A stretch of DNA of 64,000 nucleotides from positions 744,001 to 808,000 of the forward strand of contig JAJKFH010001359.1 of assembly GCA_023333565.1 (NCBI GenBank). The letters are read 5' to 3'. Under the pieces are notes generated by a model. That model was not told the DNA's origin and did no database searches. It saw only the letters and a list, made by a program, of their open reading frames with translations. This document shows, one piece after another, positions 12,101 through 24,200 of the stretch (positions are counted from its first letter, which is position 1; each line of letters opens with the position of its first letter). The position numbers were made by a program, and so were the translations under genes. The DNA comes from Puffinus mauretanicus. Its lineage: Eukaryota > Chordata > Aves > Procellariiformes > Procellariidae.

Positions 12101-13351
12101 CTTTCTGTCCTTGTAGCGTTCCTGCTAGTTTCAGTTCCTCAAACAATGACACTATGGCATATTGGCTGGAAAGTGATTTGGTCTTTGTTACTTTTTGCTC
12201 CGCAGTGGTTTAAGTGAATCATTCACAGTCAGTAAGTTTTAAGAACCTGTATCTCTGTCATGTAATGCCATAGGGAGTGAACATTGTTAATTTAGAAAAC
12301 AGTTTCTTACTCATGTTTTCAAATGCCCTTACTAATATAGACACAGGAAAGCCATCTTGAACATGCTGATTTCATATATGTTCTTTTCATATAAAAGGAA
12401 TGCGGTAACATCAGTTTTATTATCATTAGAAAAAGCTAAATTGTAAGACTCTCTACCCATTAATGTCTGTGATCTGTATGTAAAAAGTCCCCCCTACTAG
12501 TGTTTGGAAGGAGTTTCAGTCCTGCCTCTCCATGTGTGAACACTCATGCCCAGTTTTGCCGTATGTACATTGTCCAGGGAACACAGTGAAACTGGAACAT
12601 AAATGTTCTTAGTGCATAACTCCAGTTCATTTTGCCCAGCTATAATTTGGATGAAAAACAATATAAGTACTACCTATGTATTAAATAATGGAAACTACAC
12701 TCTTATATATGATCTTTCCAATTGCTTTGTTGAGGAGCGCGTAGCATGATCTACTCAGGCTTTTATGCCAAATGTGCAACTAGCCTGAATAGGTGGAACT
12801 GACAGCCTTTACAAAGAAAATTTCCTCAGTGTGTAAGTGTTGTATAATGATGGTTAACTTGGTGTTTAGTTGAGACAATAAGAGCGTAAAAGGTGAAAGC
12901 TGAACATGTACCTTATAATCAAATGAGAAAAGAAATGGGCTTTTTTGCTATCATTTTTATTGGCATCCATGCTAGTGTGATCCAAGCTTCTGAGCTTTAC
13001 ATTTGCATTTAGTAAAAGCTTTCAGGCGACGTCCTCTAGCCTGAAATATATCAATGAGAAGATCTGTCCTGATGACATCCCCTCCTCTGGAACATAGGAA
13101 GAACTGAATGGCAGCTGTCTCTGCAGATAAAGCTCATCCTTGCACTGTAGAAGGTGCCAAACACTGATTACAGAGGTTCTGGATTTGGCAGACCCCCTTC
13201 CTGCATTAAGTATCCCTGAATATAGGATGTGTTCATAGGTAGAGACCTGTCATTTATTTCAATATTTTCCCTTCTTTCCTGCAGAGATCCTAACATTCAC
13301 ATATGTTTACCAAATGTATAAAAATATACTGTTATGATATTGCATTGGAAA

Positions 13352-13379
13352 CCGTTCCCTTCTGTGAGGAAGGAAACGG
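13352..13379. repeat. short hairpin
   Basis: ccgttcccttc, a short loop, then gaaggaaacgg: an 11-bp stem with one mismatch. It is too short and isolated to call an RNA gene. Confidence 0.6.
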
Positions 13380-14704
13380 GAACTACACGTGAAAAAATGA
13401 CAGGACAGCTTAGCATTTATCTATCCTATATTAACAGGGGTTGATCAGGATTTTCATTTTTGTTCTAAGATATTTCAGATGCTAGTCTTGTGTCAGTCTT
13501 TTGTTTTCAATGCTGATCTTGCTACTAGAAGATTATACATACTGTTATGTTGCCTTGGTATGGGGTATAACAGGCACATGCCTATATTATTTTTAATGAA
13601 TATGAAAAATGCCAGGGCATCAAAGCTTTAGCCTTCATAACCTTTGTTATCTGCTTTCTATGTAACACACAGATGTTTTTTGTGGTCTTTTGGTGTCTTA
13701 TATGAGAATTTCCTGACTTTCAGAATCTAATCAAAATATTTAGGTAATAGTTGATGGATTAATGGGTTCTTTTGTTAACAAAAAGGTAATATTCAGTATG
13801 GGGAATTTTAAATGTAAGTGAAACCTGTGGATTCAGTTTTGATCAAGAGTTTGCAAGAAATATTTCCGTGCAGGCTAGGGTTTATCTGCATGTCTCCACA
13901 AAACCCATGGAAGCCAGTTTTGATTTGCATGTGCTTGGGGTTTCACATCAAGTGTGTTTCAGGCCTGAAAGTTGTGTAAGAAAGCACAGAATTTGATGAT
14001 AGGTTAAAGCTGTCCATCTGCTGGAGACCTATGTAGTTTATCTTACCCAGCAATGTTAGCCTCTGTACTCAAAGCAGTCACCTTCCCATGAAAAATTGTA
14101 AATGTTTGGTGGACTGTGAACAAATGGCACACAAGTCTCTCCAGTCTGACAAATGTGAGAACAGTTTCATGGGGTCTCCTGGGCTGGTACAGTCCAACCA
14201 TGTCTTTACTCAATTTTCATTTTTGTGGAAAGCTCTCATGGTACCATGATAACCAAGTCATCTTTTGTGAAAACACTGCTACTTTGGCTGCTATTTGTCA
14301 AAGATTTGTTACAGGAGAAAATGACAAACAATCATAAGATGTCAAGCATGTGTATAGTCATCCTGTCAGCTTCTGTGTGTGAAAATCATAAGGAAGCAAA
14401 ACTGTTGTTCACACGTGTCTTACTCTATTTGACCTGCCTCTGGATGGTCTGAGGAAAAAAAAATCCTCTACATTTAAGACTTTAGCTTGTTTTGATGAAG
14501 AAAATATGGGTTTTCCCTTCTTGGTATTTATATTTTGAAAATAAAATACAAATTTTAGATTATGTTTAAGGCTGATTATCATTTAAACCTGTGTTTTGTA
14601 TTGTCCTGCACTTCATATTTTCATTTATGCTCTACTGAACATGTGCATGCTGTTATCATTCCAGTCTAAGAGCAGTTCCAGTTCCTTAATGATACATTAA
14701 TGCG

Positions 14705-14726
14705 GGAGGCAGTAAAAGATGCCTCC
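14705..14726. repeat. 7-bp perfect stem-loop
   Basis: GGAGGCA (14705-14711) pairs with TGCCTCC (14720-14726) across an 8-base loop. Chance is a sufficient explanation. Confidence 0.6.
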
Positions 14727-14950
14727 GATACTGGCTTAATTAGCTTTTTCTCTACTACCACTTCCCTGTTACTTAAGGCAGCTATAACTTAGAAAATAGA
14801 TTTATTGACATTTTCATTACAATATTGCTGATAACTTGAGAAGAGCATCCCAATTTACTACCCAAATGCACCCGTACTCCAAAGTGGGAGTGATTGTTAC
14901 TGCACTCTCAGCAGAGACAGTGACTGTGATAATTTCATTTCATTCCCCAG

Positions 14951-15055
14951 GAGTGCCAAGGTTGTCGACTTGGAAGCCGAGCTTATTGCAATGAATGCCT
15001 AAGTGGGAATGAAGTTGGATATCCAAGCTTGTCCCCTTCAACTTCAGTAATTCAG
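14951..15055 (+). CDS. candidate internal coding exon, cysteine-rich CX2CX7CX2C segment
   Basis: A 105-base block is bounded by a good acceptor (pyrimidine-rich tttcatttcattccccag ending at 14950) and a donor, CAG|gtaaaa at 15056. It is open in only one of three frames, and that frame fills it exactly: 35 codons, phase 0 at both ends. It starts ECQGCRLGSRAYCNECL and continues with a Ser/Pro/Gly-rich tail ending SVIQ. The four cysteines at residues 2, 5, 13 and 16 form two CXXC pairs, the usual shape of a small zinc-binding knuckle. The other two frames are closed by TAA or TGA. I cannot name the gene, and no neighbouring exon could be linked to it. If real, the surrounding sequence is intron of a plus-strand gene and the long CR1 copies lie antisense to it. 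The main alternative is a chance open block. Confidence 0.38.
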
Positions 15056-18000
15056 GTAAAAATGAACCCAGAACCAAACCACCTTGCTTTCTGGGGGAGG
15101 GAGGGTAAAATCTAGCAGCCGACTGACACGGTTTTACAGTGAATACAGATTTATTTCATAGTGGAGACGAGAAGTCAGATGCAGCCAGAGGCAGAAAGGA
15201 GCATGAGTAGCAGGTTAATCTGTTGTGTTGAGAAACACTGCTGCTGGCTTTACAAGGGTCAAGAGAGCAGCATCGAGGATGTTCTGCCTCCCAGATTGCT
15301 TGAATGACAGGAGTCGTGAGTTTTAGAGTGCAACCATTTGATTGACAGGTGGAGATAGGGAATTTGAACTTTGGCTGAGAGGATGAGTCTGTTTTCCTAA
15401 TAAAGAAAGCATAACATGGCTTTGGTTATAGCGAGAGAAATTTGGAAACACTGAATACAAGGAGTTCTGTGGTTTGGAATCAGATTAATCATTCATTTAT
15501 ATAAAAGCCAGAGTAATAAAGAGGAAAGGAACATTTGAATTTTTGGTGAGTGATTCATATTAGGGTAGCTTGTGGATGGTTCAAATGATTAGGAAAATGC
15601 TAGCGGAAAAAGCTGAACCACAAAAAAAAAAAAAAAAAAAAAACCAAAAAAAAAGACAAACAAACAAAAAAATGAACTCTGTCACAAAATTGAGTTTTTG
15701 AATTCCTTCTGGAAAGATATTTTTTCTCCTATTCTGGATTGAGTTAAAATATACATGCCAAATCTCAAATGGGAAAGGGGCAGACTGGAAGGAAAACTAA
15801 GGAGTGGAGTATAAAAAAAGACATTTCAAAGTCCTCTAATTTTTGTAGGTATTGTAATAGAACTGCTTCCTTGTACTTCTGTGTTGGTAAGACTGAAGGA
15901 GTCCATCGTGAACCTGCTGGGATATATGCACTCCACTGGTTTTTTTCCTGGAGAACGTTTTTTCAAATAGAAGCACAGGAGGAGGAGAACGGTAAGTAAA
16001 TTACATTTTCTTGCTGTATCTTTTCCTCTAGTCTATGAAAAACTATTGTGTTCTGTGCAAAGACAAATGCACTGAATTATATTCCAAATGGGAAGAACAC
16101 TGTCGTAAATATGTGCTGTAATTAATAGCTGTTCATTCAGTATCTGCTGGGCAGAGCAAACACCAGGGCCTCAAACCCACCATTTTTGGCTCTGAATAGG
16201 CAGCTGGTTTTGTGTCAACCTTGGCATAGATTATACATGGTTGGGGGCTTCTTAATCAGTGTTAGTAGCTTACAATATCCTGAGAGACAAATGCCATCTG
16301 AAGATTGCTAGAATATTGTGCTGCCTTTCAATGACAGGCAAGAGACCTGCTTCCCACATGGGAAGTATGATTTTCTGCTCCATCTGCTCTGGGTAAGGTT
16401 GAAATTGGAAAGTAACTTTAATGTTTGTTTGTTTGTTTCATGGGGTTTTGGCTTATGATCCCTGTAGCATTGGTAAGATATAAGGAAAGGTTCTTCTGTA
16501 GGGTGCTCAGTCTAAAATAACAACGGAGGTACAGGTTTTCAATAAGAAGTAGGGGATTTATGTATATCCATGTGTGTGTACTCACCTTGAAGGTTTAGTA
16601 TTAAATATTTTATGTTTTCTATTCTTGTCTCTAGTGTATTCAAGTGTATACTAGAGGCATGGTAATTATAGAAAACAGAACAGAGAACATATGCCAACAA
16701 GGAAGAGAACTTCAGTAGGCTTTTGTAGTTGGTCTGCACCAACATAAAGGATAATTCTTAAATTATCTGCAGAACAAAGCCAAGGACATTACCAATATTT
16801 CATTATATAGGACCACTAATGGCTACAGTGATAATTAAAGAATATTCTTTATTACAGAATTTCAGGAAGGCTGTCTATGCACTGGGCACTGTTCAGTTAA
16901 AACAAGTACCTTCTTAAAGTTTTAAGTAAGTCTGCATGTTTTAATCCAGCCTCAACATTTTTAGTGAGATATTCCATCAAAATAACACAGTATCCCTCAT
17001 GCTGAAAGACAGTTATTTGATATTGTGTACTAATTAGGGGTATATTCAAATAACTACAAGTTACTGGCTGTAAATTAAAATATAATTTGATAAATACATG
17101 TTGTGACTGTCTTTATGCATAAACTAATGCTGTCAAGGAATCGGGATTTTTCCCTTCTCCCTCTACTAATTAAAAGCAAATGAGGATACTGTGTCTAAAA
17201 CATGTTGCAGCTCTATGCTACTGTGTATGTAAAGTGTTACCATAATTCTCTCACTTGCATCTTTAAGTATGAAATTTGTGGAATGTGTATGTTTTCATTG
17301 TTAGTGAAAGGAGACTGTTTTTAAGATTCTTAAAATGTAAGGACTACTAATCCCCACCCTGAGAGGGTGATGGCAGTGTTCTCATCCACATGTTTCTATG
17401 TTTGTAAATCTAATACTGAAACAAGGTGAAATCTTCAGGAATCCTAAACTACTGGATAATCCACTACTCCACTCGCAACAGGAAATCAGGCTGGAGGTAA
17501 TGCTATCCTTTACCAAAGCCTATTGAAGCCAGTAGGAGACTTTCTACTTGTTTCAGTGGGTTTTGAATTAGACCTAAGTAGCATTTGAAGCCAATATATA
17601 CTGCATGTTTTCCGAGAAATCAAACCAATATCCAGACAGTCTCCTTACTTACGCTGTTTTACATTCACAAACATATTAAAAGCCTATATCTTATTGACAG
17701 GGATGTTGTCACCTAAATGCCTTGTGATTCTGGGTCATACATACCAAGGACTTTATCTTGCCTTTCTCTCCTTAGTAAAACAGTACAGCAGAACACATAA
17801 AACCATGATTAACGAACATGCGTTGGGACTGCACGATTCATTCTACGTATGCATTTTTGCCGTAATGCAAAAATACTTGGCTTCAGGGCCTGAATGCTCA
17901 CATCACCTAATTTGGTGCTATTACAGTTTGACACCAGTAGGCTGCTCTTACAAACAGCATGTGAAACACAACTTGAAAAAAACACTTTGTTAAGAATTGC

Positions 18001-18060
18001 AACATATAAATGAATGAATAGCCTAGGTGAAATTTAGGTTCCACTCTTTTCCCTTGACTT
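15056..18060. other. non-coding DNA, possible intron
   Basis: Contains an A-rich low-complexity tract at 15622-15671. The frames at 15769-15999 and 17694-17993 are unremarkable. Nothing else is recognised up to the CR1 3' end at 18061. Confidence 0.5.
15622..15671. repeat. poly(A) run and A-rich tract
   Basis: A22 is followed by A-rich sequence with (CAAA)-like units. No upstream retrocopy is recognised, so it is called low-complexity DNA only. Confidence 0.9.
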
Positions 18061-18207
18061 CATAGAATCATAGAATCATAAAACCATTAAGGTTGGAAAA
18101 GACCTCTAAGATCATCGAGTCCAACCGTCAACCTGACACCACCATGCCAGCTAAACCATGTCCCTAAGCGCCTCATCTACATGTCTTTTAAATACTTCCA
18201 GGGATGG
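18061..18207 (-). other. CR1 element A 3' UTR and terminal octamers
   Basis: This is the sequence after the last ORF2 frame. It includes the conserved CR1 3' hairpin region, thought to be recognised by the reverse transcriptase, and ends in octamer repeats rather than poly(A). Confidence 0.8.
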
Positions 18208-19260
18208 TTACTCAACCACTTGCCTGGGCAGCCTCTTCCGATGTTTAACCACACTTTCAGTAAAGAAATTTTTCCTAATGTCCAATCTAAACCTCCCTTG
18301 GCACAACTTGAGGCCATTTCCTCTCATCCTATTGCTACTTACTTGGGAGAAGAGACCAACACCCACCTCGCTACAACCTCCTTTCGGGTAGTTATAGAGT
18401 GCAATGAGGTCTCCTCTCAGCCTCCTCTTCTCCAGACTAAACAGTCCCAGTTCCCTCAGCCGCTCCTCATAAGACTTGTGCTCCAGGCCCTTCACCAGCT
18501 TCGTTGCCCTTCTCTGGACACGCTCCAACACCTCCATGTCCTTCTTGTAGTGAGGGGCCCAGAACTGAACACAGTATTCAAGGTGTGGCCTCACCAGTGC
18601 CAAGTACAGGGGCATGATCGCTTCCCTAGTCCTGCCGGCCACACTATTCCTGATACAGGCCAGGATGCCGTTGGCCTTCTTGGTCACCTGGGCACACTGC
18701 CAGCTCATGTTCAGCCGGCTGTCAGCCAGCACCCCCAGGTCCTTTTCTGACAGGCAGCTTTCCAGATGCTCTTCCCCAAGCCTGTAACGTTTCATGGGCT
18801 TGTTGTGACCCAAGTGCAGGATCCGGCACTTGGCCTTGTTGAACCTCATACAGTTGGCCTTGACCCATTGATCCAGCCTGTCCAGGATGCTCTGCAGAGC
18901 CTTCCTACCCTCGAGCAGATCAACACTCCCGCCCCACTTGGTGTCGCCTGCAAACTTACTGAGGGAGCACTCCATCCCCTCATCCAGATCATTGATAAAC
19001 ATATTGAACAAGATCGGCCCCAGTACTGAGCCCTGGGGAACACCGCTCATGACCGGCCGCCAACTGGATTTAACTCCATTCACCACAACTCTCTGGGCTT
19101 GGCCGTCCAGCCAGTTTTTTACCCAGCGGAGAGTACACCTGTCTAAGCTGTGAGCTGCCAACTTCTCCAGGAGAATGCTGTGGGAGACAGTGTCAAAGGC
19201 CTTACTGAAGTCCAGGTAGACCACATCCACAGCCTTTCCCTCATCCACTAGGCGGGTCAC
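18208..19260 (-). pseudogene. CR1 element A ORF2, reverse transcriptase palm/thumb and C-terminal part
   Basis: A 350-codon open segment of the CR1 ORF2 polyprotein. YLDFSKAFD near residues 15-23 is the first catalytic-aspartate motif of LINE reverse transcriptases and is intact. [11 protein letters not shown] (72-82) is the next conserved block. The second catalytic motif, FADD in active copies, reads FAGD at 103-106, so one of the two paired aspartates is lost. The C-terminal region contains [20 protein letters not shown] and the typical [20 protein letters not shown] stretch. The frame is separated from the upstream RT part by an in-frame TAG just past 19260, where a Tyr codon is expected in the context LISFYDQVTRLV. 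It cannot encode an active enzyme. Confidence 0.93.
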
Positions 19261-19266
19261 TTGGTC

Positions 19267-19809
19267 CTAGAAGGAGATCAGGTTGGTCAAGCAGGACCTG
19301 ACTTTCATGAACCTGTGCTGGCTGGGCCTGATCCCCTGGTTGTCCTGCACATGCCTTGAGAGCGCCCTCAAGATGAACTGCTCCATAATCTTCCCCGGCA
19401 CTGAGGACAGGCTGACAGGCCTGTAGTTCCCCAGATGCTCCTTCCGGCCCTTCTTATAGATGGGCATCACATTGGCAAGCCTCCAGTTGTCTGGGACCTC
19501 CCCTCTTAACCAGGACTGCTGATAAATGATGGAGAGTGGCTTGGCAAGCTCCTCCACCAGCTCCCTCTGTACCCTCGCATGGATCCCATCCGGCCCTATA
19601 GACTTGTGAGCATCCAGGTGGTGTAGCAGGTTGTTAACTGCTTCCTCTTGGATTATGGGGGGTTTATCCTGCTCTCCTTCCCTGTCTTCCAGCTCAGGGG
19701 GCTGAATACCCTGAGGATAACTGGTCTGACTATTAAAGACTGAGGCAAAGAAGGCATTAAGCACCTCAGCCTTTTCCTCATCCTTGGTGGCAACATTACC
19801 TCCCTGCAT
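19267..19809 (-). pseudogene. CR1 element A ORF2, reverse transcriptase N-terminal (fingers) part
   Basis: A 180-codon segment in the same frame as the downstream RT part, ending at the TAG that replaces the expected Tyr codon. It contains SIGPDGIHARV (70-80), the block LANVMPIYKKG (111-121), NYRPVSL (128-134), and QHRFMKVRSCLTNLISF at its end. In related copies, including element B, that last block reads QHGFMKGRSC, so two glycines have been substituted here. The N-terminal end runs into the degraded linker joining RT to the endonuclease. Confidence 0.92.
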
Positions 19810-19843
19810 CCAATAAAGGATGGAGATTCTCCTTGGCTCTCTT

Positions 19844-20059
19844 TTAGTCGTTAATATATTTGTAAAAACATTTTTTGTTATGTCTTATGACAGTGGCCAG
19901 ATTGAGTTCTAGCTGGGCTTTTGCCTTTCTAGTTTTCTCTCTGCATGACCTAACGAAATCCCTGTACTCTTCTTGAGTTGCCTGCCCCTTCTTCCAAAAG
20001 TGGTAAACTCTCCTTTTTTTCCTGAGTCCCAGCAAAAGCTCCCTGTTCAGCCAGGCCAG
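19844..20059 (-). pseudogene. CR1 element A ORF2 linker between endonuclease and RT
   Basis: Short overlapping frames (19844-20035, 19950-20183) contain fragments such as KKRRVYHFWKKGQATQEEYRDF and RKAKAQLELNLA. These are typical of the basic linker of CR1 ORF2 (RKKRAYRLWKKG-like in other copies). Two frame changes separate it from the endonuclease frame. Confidence 0.75.
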
Positions 20060-20947
20060 TCATCTTCCCTGCCCGTTCTTCTTGCTGCACATGGGGACAG
20101 CCTGCTCCTGCGCCTTTAAGACTTCCTTCTTGAAGAACGTCCAGCCTTCCTGGAGCCCTTTGCCCTTCAGGACTGTCTCCCAAGGGACTCTCTCAACCAG
20201 TGTTCTGAGCAGGCCAAAGTCTGCCCTCCAGAAGTCCATGGTAGTGGTTTTGCTGGCCCCCTTCCTTACTTCACCAAGAATTGAGAATTCTATCATTTCA
20301 TGGTTGCTAAGCCCAAGACAGCTTCCGACCACCACATCTCCCACCAGTCCTTCTCTGTTTGTAAACAGCAGGTCAAGCAAGGCACCTCCCCTGGTAGGCT
20401 CGCTTACCAGTTGTGTCAGGAAGTTCTCTTCCACACATTCCAGGAGCCTCCTAGACTGTTTCCTCTCTGCCGTGTTGTATTTCCAGGAGACGTCCGGAAA
20501 GTTGAAGTCCCCCACGAGAACAAGGGCTAGCGATTGTGAGACTTCTGCCAGCCTCTTGTAGAATGCTTCATCTGCCTCTTCATCCTGGTTAGGTGGTCTA
20601 TAACAGACTCCCAGCAGGTTATCTGCCTTGTTGGCCTTCCCCCTCATCCTTACCCACAAGCACTTGACCTTATCATCACAATCGTTGGACTCCAGACAAT
20701 CGAAGCACTCCCTAACATACAGAGCCACCCCACCGCCTCTCCTTCCTTGCCTGTCCCTTCTGAAGAGCTCATAGCCATCCATTGCAGCACTCCAGTCATG
20801 AGAGTCATCCCACCATGTTTCTGTGATGGCGACTAAGTCATAGCTATCCTGCGGCACAATGGCTTCCAGTTCCTCTTGTTTGCTGCCCATGCTGTGTGCA
20901 TTGGTGTAGATGCACTTGAGCTGGGCTATTGATTTTGCCCCCAACAT
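20060..20947 (-). pseudogene. CR1 element A ORF2, AP-like endonuclease domain
   Basis: A 295-codon open frame encoding the endonuclease that nicks target DNA to prime reverse transcription in the nucleus. Visible family motifs, in order, are YTNAHSMGSKQEEL (metal-site Asn at 16), AITETWW (catalytic Glu at 43), VCYRPPNQ (115-122), VGDFNFPDVSW (Asp and Asn at 147 and 149), and LSNHEMIEF (213-221). The final histidine-pair motif is SDH in active AP-type endonucleases and reads SNH here, so one catalytic Asp is replaced. The frame is otherwise long and open, so this is the best preserved part of the element. It ends after MCSKKNGQGR because of a frame change into the linker. Confidence 0.93.
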
Positions 20948-21005
20948 TGACGTGCCACCCTCTTCTCTAGTGAGCCTGGTTTTATCCCCTTCCCCCCCTT
21001 CGGAC

Positions 21006-21190
21006 CTAGTTTAAAGCCCTCTCGATGAGCCCTGCCAGCTCATGAGCGAGAATCCTTTTCCCTCTGTGAGACAGCTGAACTCCATCCATCACCAGGAGGC
21101 CCGGCGCTGTGTAAACATCCCCATGATCAAAAAAACCAAAATTCCACCGATGGCACCAGCCCCTGAGCCACGTGTTAATCAGGTGTGTTT
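21006..21190 (-). pseudogene. CR1 element A ORF1, C-terminal tail of SGNH/GDSL-like esterase domain
   Basis: The minus-strand frame contains LINTWLRGWCHRWNFGFFDH, then GLLVMDGVQLSHRGKRILAH, and ends ERALN followed by TAG at 21006-21008. CR1 ORF1 proteins carry an esterase-like domain of the SGNH/GDSL type. Its last block normally has the catalytic Asp and His spaced as DGVHLS. Here the His is Gln (DGVQLS), so the catalytic dyad is broken. The upstream part of the domain, including the nucleophile block, was lost by 5' truncation. Confidence 0.8.
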
Positions 21191-21200
21191 TCCTGTTCCA

Positions 21201-24200
21201 ATGACTTCAAGAAAACCATTATTCCAGCTGCCTTTTTCTCGTAGTTTCCCATCAAATTTATGAAAAGCAGGAAATTAACAAACTGAATAAAGTACTCTTC
21301 CCATTACCCACATTTCATAAAAAGATCTGAGATCAAGAAAACACTAAGAAACTTTAAGGGCAAAACCCATATTTCTCATTTTACCATGCAGGTTTGTCAG
21401 GCTTTGATGGTAGAGGAGAAAGTGTCTGTTCTTTTGTTGTTGTTTGTTTTATTCTTTCCCCTGACGAAAAATAAGGAAAATCTGGAAATCTGGGGAGCTG
21501 CTGAGGGAGGAAAAATGATTTTTTCTGAAATACTTTGAATGAGTACTGAAAGAATCCTCAACGTTGAAAATTGTATTACTGCTACACTTCAATTCTTCCA
21601 TATGCACCCTAGAATTAATTAGGATTTCAAATTATGTGATTTTATTTCAAATTTATACCAGTATACAGGTCCAATGCCTATATTCTGTGTGTGTCTATAT
21701 CCCCTACTTTTCAATGAATATGTAGGAATGCCTCATTAATTTTCCAGTTTTTACCTGCACAAAACATACTTTTCTTTGCATCTGCATTAAAACACTATGT
21801 TTTTAATATGGCCTAGGGCTCAGAAGCAGTATGTAAATACCTTTCTGCTAAAAAGTTAATAATATTGATGGATTGCATTTCCACTGTTTTATTTTTTCTT
21901 ACTTTACAAATGTCTACAGGCAAACAGTAAATGTAAATATCTTAATATGCAAACAGCTCCGTCTCAAATATTGCATATATTCGTCATTATTCTAAAATAA
22001 AGAACATATAGGTATTTATTGCATAAACCTGCCCAGCAGTACTTTGTTTCATAAATATATTATGCATAATACATTTTTCACTCTTAAAAAAGTAATTAAA
22101 TCTTTCTTTCAAAGAGAAAAAACAACTAATGTAGATGTATTTATAATTCAATTTCCTTCCTCTTTCTCTTAATCTGATAAAAATCGACGTGTTGCATTTT
22201 TCTTTGTGTTTCTTCCCAGACTTCTAAACTTTCCATAAACTTTATGTCTCTCCAGATAAATACCTTATTGCATCTATGTAAGGGATACCAAACCTACACG
22301 TAATGAGCAGTAGTACTACAATTTCTTAAATCCAGTTCTTCCTTTGATTTATTTGAATAACCTGCTTTTGGTTTGTGGTAACATCTTTCTGTGATGCTGA
22401 GAACTCTGCTGTAGACTTCAGGACCAGCTTTTCCGTCTTTTCATCCTTACTTTTCTCAATAGCTCATTCTTGGCAAAGCAGCTATTATAGAACTTATTTT
22501 TTCACTGATCCATATTCTTTCTTTTCTCTCCACTTTGTCTGGGCTACTGTGAAATATCTGTTCACTTAATTCCCTCCCTCTCTCCCACCTTTGTTGCCTT
22601 ATTGTGCTTCTCTTATTCATGACTTTTATATTTCCATCGAAGTATCTTCTCCAAACTTATGAATAAGCCTCCAGAATGTGACTTTTTCAGCCTTCTCCAA
22701 CCACGAGTAACATAAACAGGAAGAGTCCAAATTTTATGAATGGCCTTACCCAATGCTTTTACTTACCAGGGGACTTGAATTGGTGACAGAACCAGGAGCT
22801 CCCCCGATCCCCATCTCAAACCTTCAGACTGAAAATTAGCATTTCTTTGCTTGCTTTTTAATAACCTCACTTGTCTGAACACAAATCTTCTGCGTTTGTA
22901 TGTGTCCCCCTATCTTTGTGTCAAATAACTTATTGCCACTAGAATAAATTATTGTCTGAGCTAGACACCAGCAAAGAATACCCTTTTGTGGCAGCATTTT
23001 ACTGCAAGAGATTTCTAGGCCTGAATGTGCTTCTGTCTTGTACAATGGTGAGTTACAGTTGACACAGTTAATTTTGCGTTGAAGCTGACCTAATCCACAA
23101 CGAGGTTAGTGAAAGGAAAAGTGATCAAAAGGCAGGCAGTGAAAATAATGGTACCAAACCATGAGAGAAGACCTCAGGTTTTATTGATTTCATCCCTTCT
23201 TTGCTAAAACCAGCTAGATTCTGGCGCACCAATGGTAGGACCTTGCTTAACATTAGCTCCTAAATGTTATCTGTCCAGTCAAAGCCGGCCACCCAAGCTG
23301 TCTCTTGTGGAGGGGGATGGAGATGAAGAAGGGCCACTGGTTTGCAGGAGCTGTCCGTACTCCAGGTGGCTTAGGATAAATGAGATGAATCTCCCCTTGC
23401 TAAGTGGTGGTGAGTAATGTCCTGGAGCTCTGGTGGGTAAGTTCAGATTTTGCCAATGTTTGCAGAGTTACCACCTATCGGGGATTACCATCCTTGGAAT
23501 GGAAATTGTCGGATGCATGCTGTTTTTCTTTTCAGCTGCCACAGTTCACACTCCAGTATGTTATGTAAACAACTTCAAGCCCTAGTTTAATTAAATATTT
23601 TGGTAATACACCATTGACAAACATGGCATTGTTTCCAGGGTAGAAACTTTCCTCCATGAATTAGAGTAGACACCTGGGATAGTATCACTCAGACTTTGCC
23701 TAATCTTAGTGCGTAGTTATCTGCAAAAGTCCTTGTACTTTGTGTAACCTCATTGAAAATACTGGGACTAATACCAGATTAAAGCACTGCTCAGTGGGAA
23801 ATTATGTGAGAGAACTGGGACACTTTGAGAATTCATCCATATTAAAAAAATCTTATTGAAAAGAAAAATAATTCAACTGAGACCAATGATGGGCATTTTC
23901 CTTTCCTCACTAACCCATGTACAATAAAAAATTAGCATTCTTCACTCAGCTGGAGACTAGTTCTTATTGCAACTGTGTTTCATCACTGCTGCTTGTGTAG
24001 TGGATGTGTGCTGAATGAACCTTAGCTCCACGACAGCAATGTGAGAAATCGTAATGATGGATTTTTTTTAAGGCTAAGTAAACAGTACTTAAACCAGTAT
24101 GGGTCTGCATTCATTTTTGGCTCTATGTTTGTTTTGGAAGAAGGGGAAAGGAGAGGAGAGGGATATTTGTGTATGAGAGGTCATATCTGATCATCTTGCT

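Larger units (their letters stand above)
9134..14950. other. unannotated AT-rich non-coding DNA
   Basis: No supported gene or transposon. Two short hairpins are visible: an 11-bp stem with one mismatch around 13352-13379, and a perfect 7-bp stem GGAGGCA/TGCCTCC at 14705-14726. Open frames here are under 105 codons and lack family features. If the plus-strand exon at 14951 is real, this would be intron upstream of it. Confidence 0.5.
18061..21200 (-). mobile_element. CR1 LINE, long 5'-truncated copy (element A)
   Basis: A 3.1-kb minus-strand copy of a CR1 non-LTR retrotransposon. Its 3' end is at 18061, with the repeated octamer (plus strand catagaatcatagaatcat) and the conserved segment ggttggaaaagacctctaag. 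Moving 5' along the element there is a short 3' UTR, the ORF2 reverse transcriptase, the ORF2 endonuclease, and the tail of the ORF1 esterase domain. The 5' boundary is estimated at about 21200, where similarity to element B ends. There is no poly(A) tail and no obvious target duplication, as usual for CR1. ORF2 is broken by stops and frame changes, so the copy is inactive. It is much richer in GC and CpG than its surroundings. Most avian CR1 copies are a few hundred bases, so this length is uncommon. Confidence 0.95.

Noticed and set aside
14705..14726. Stem-loop as a possible microRNA precursor
   Set aside because: A 7-bp stem is far shorter than a pre-miRNA hairpin.
15622..15643. A22 run as the tail of a processed retrocopy
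   Set aside because: No gene-like or SINE-like sequence precedes it, and no target duplication was found.
15849..15886. 38-bp micro-exon with AG and gtaaga borders
   Set aside because: Too short to support; such AG...GT pairs are frequent by chance.
18181..18750. 189-codon plus-strand open frame
   Set aside because: It is the antisense shadow of the CR1 element A reverse transcriptase. GC-rich CR1 coding DNA gives long open antisense frames.
20082..20561. 159-codon plus-strand open frame
   Set aside because: Antisense of the CR1 element A endonuclease.
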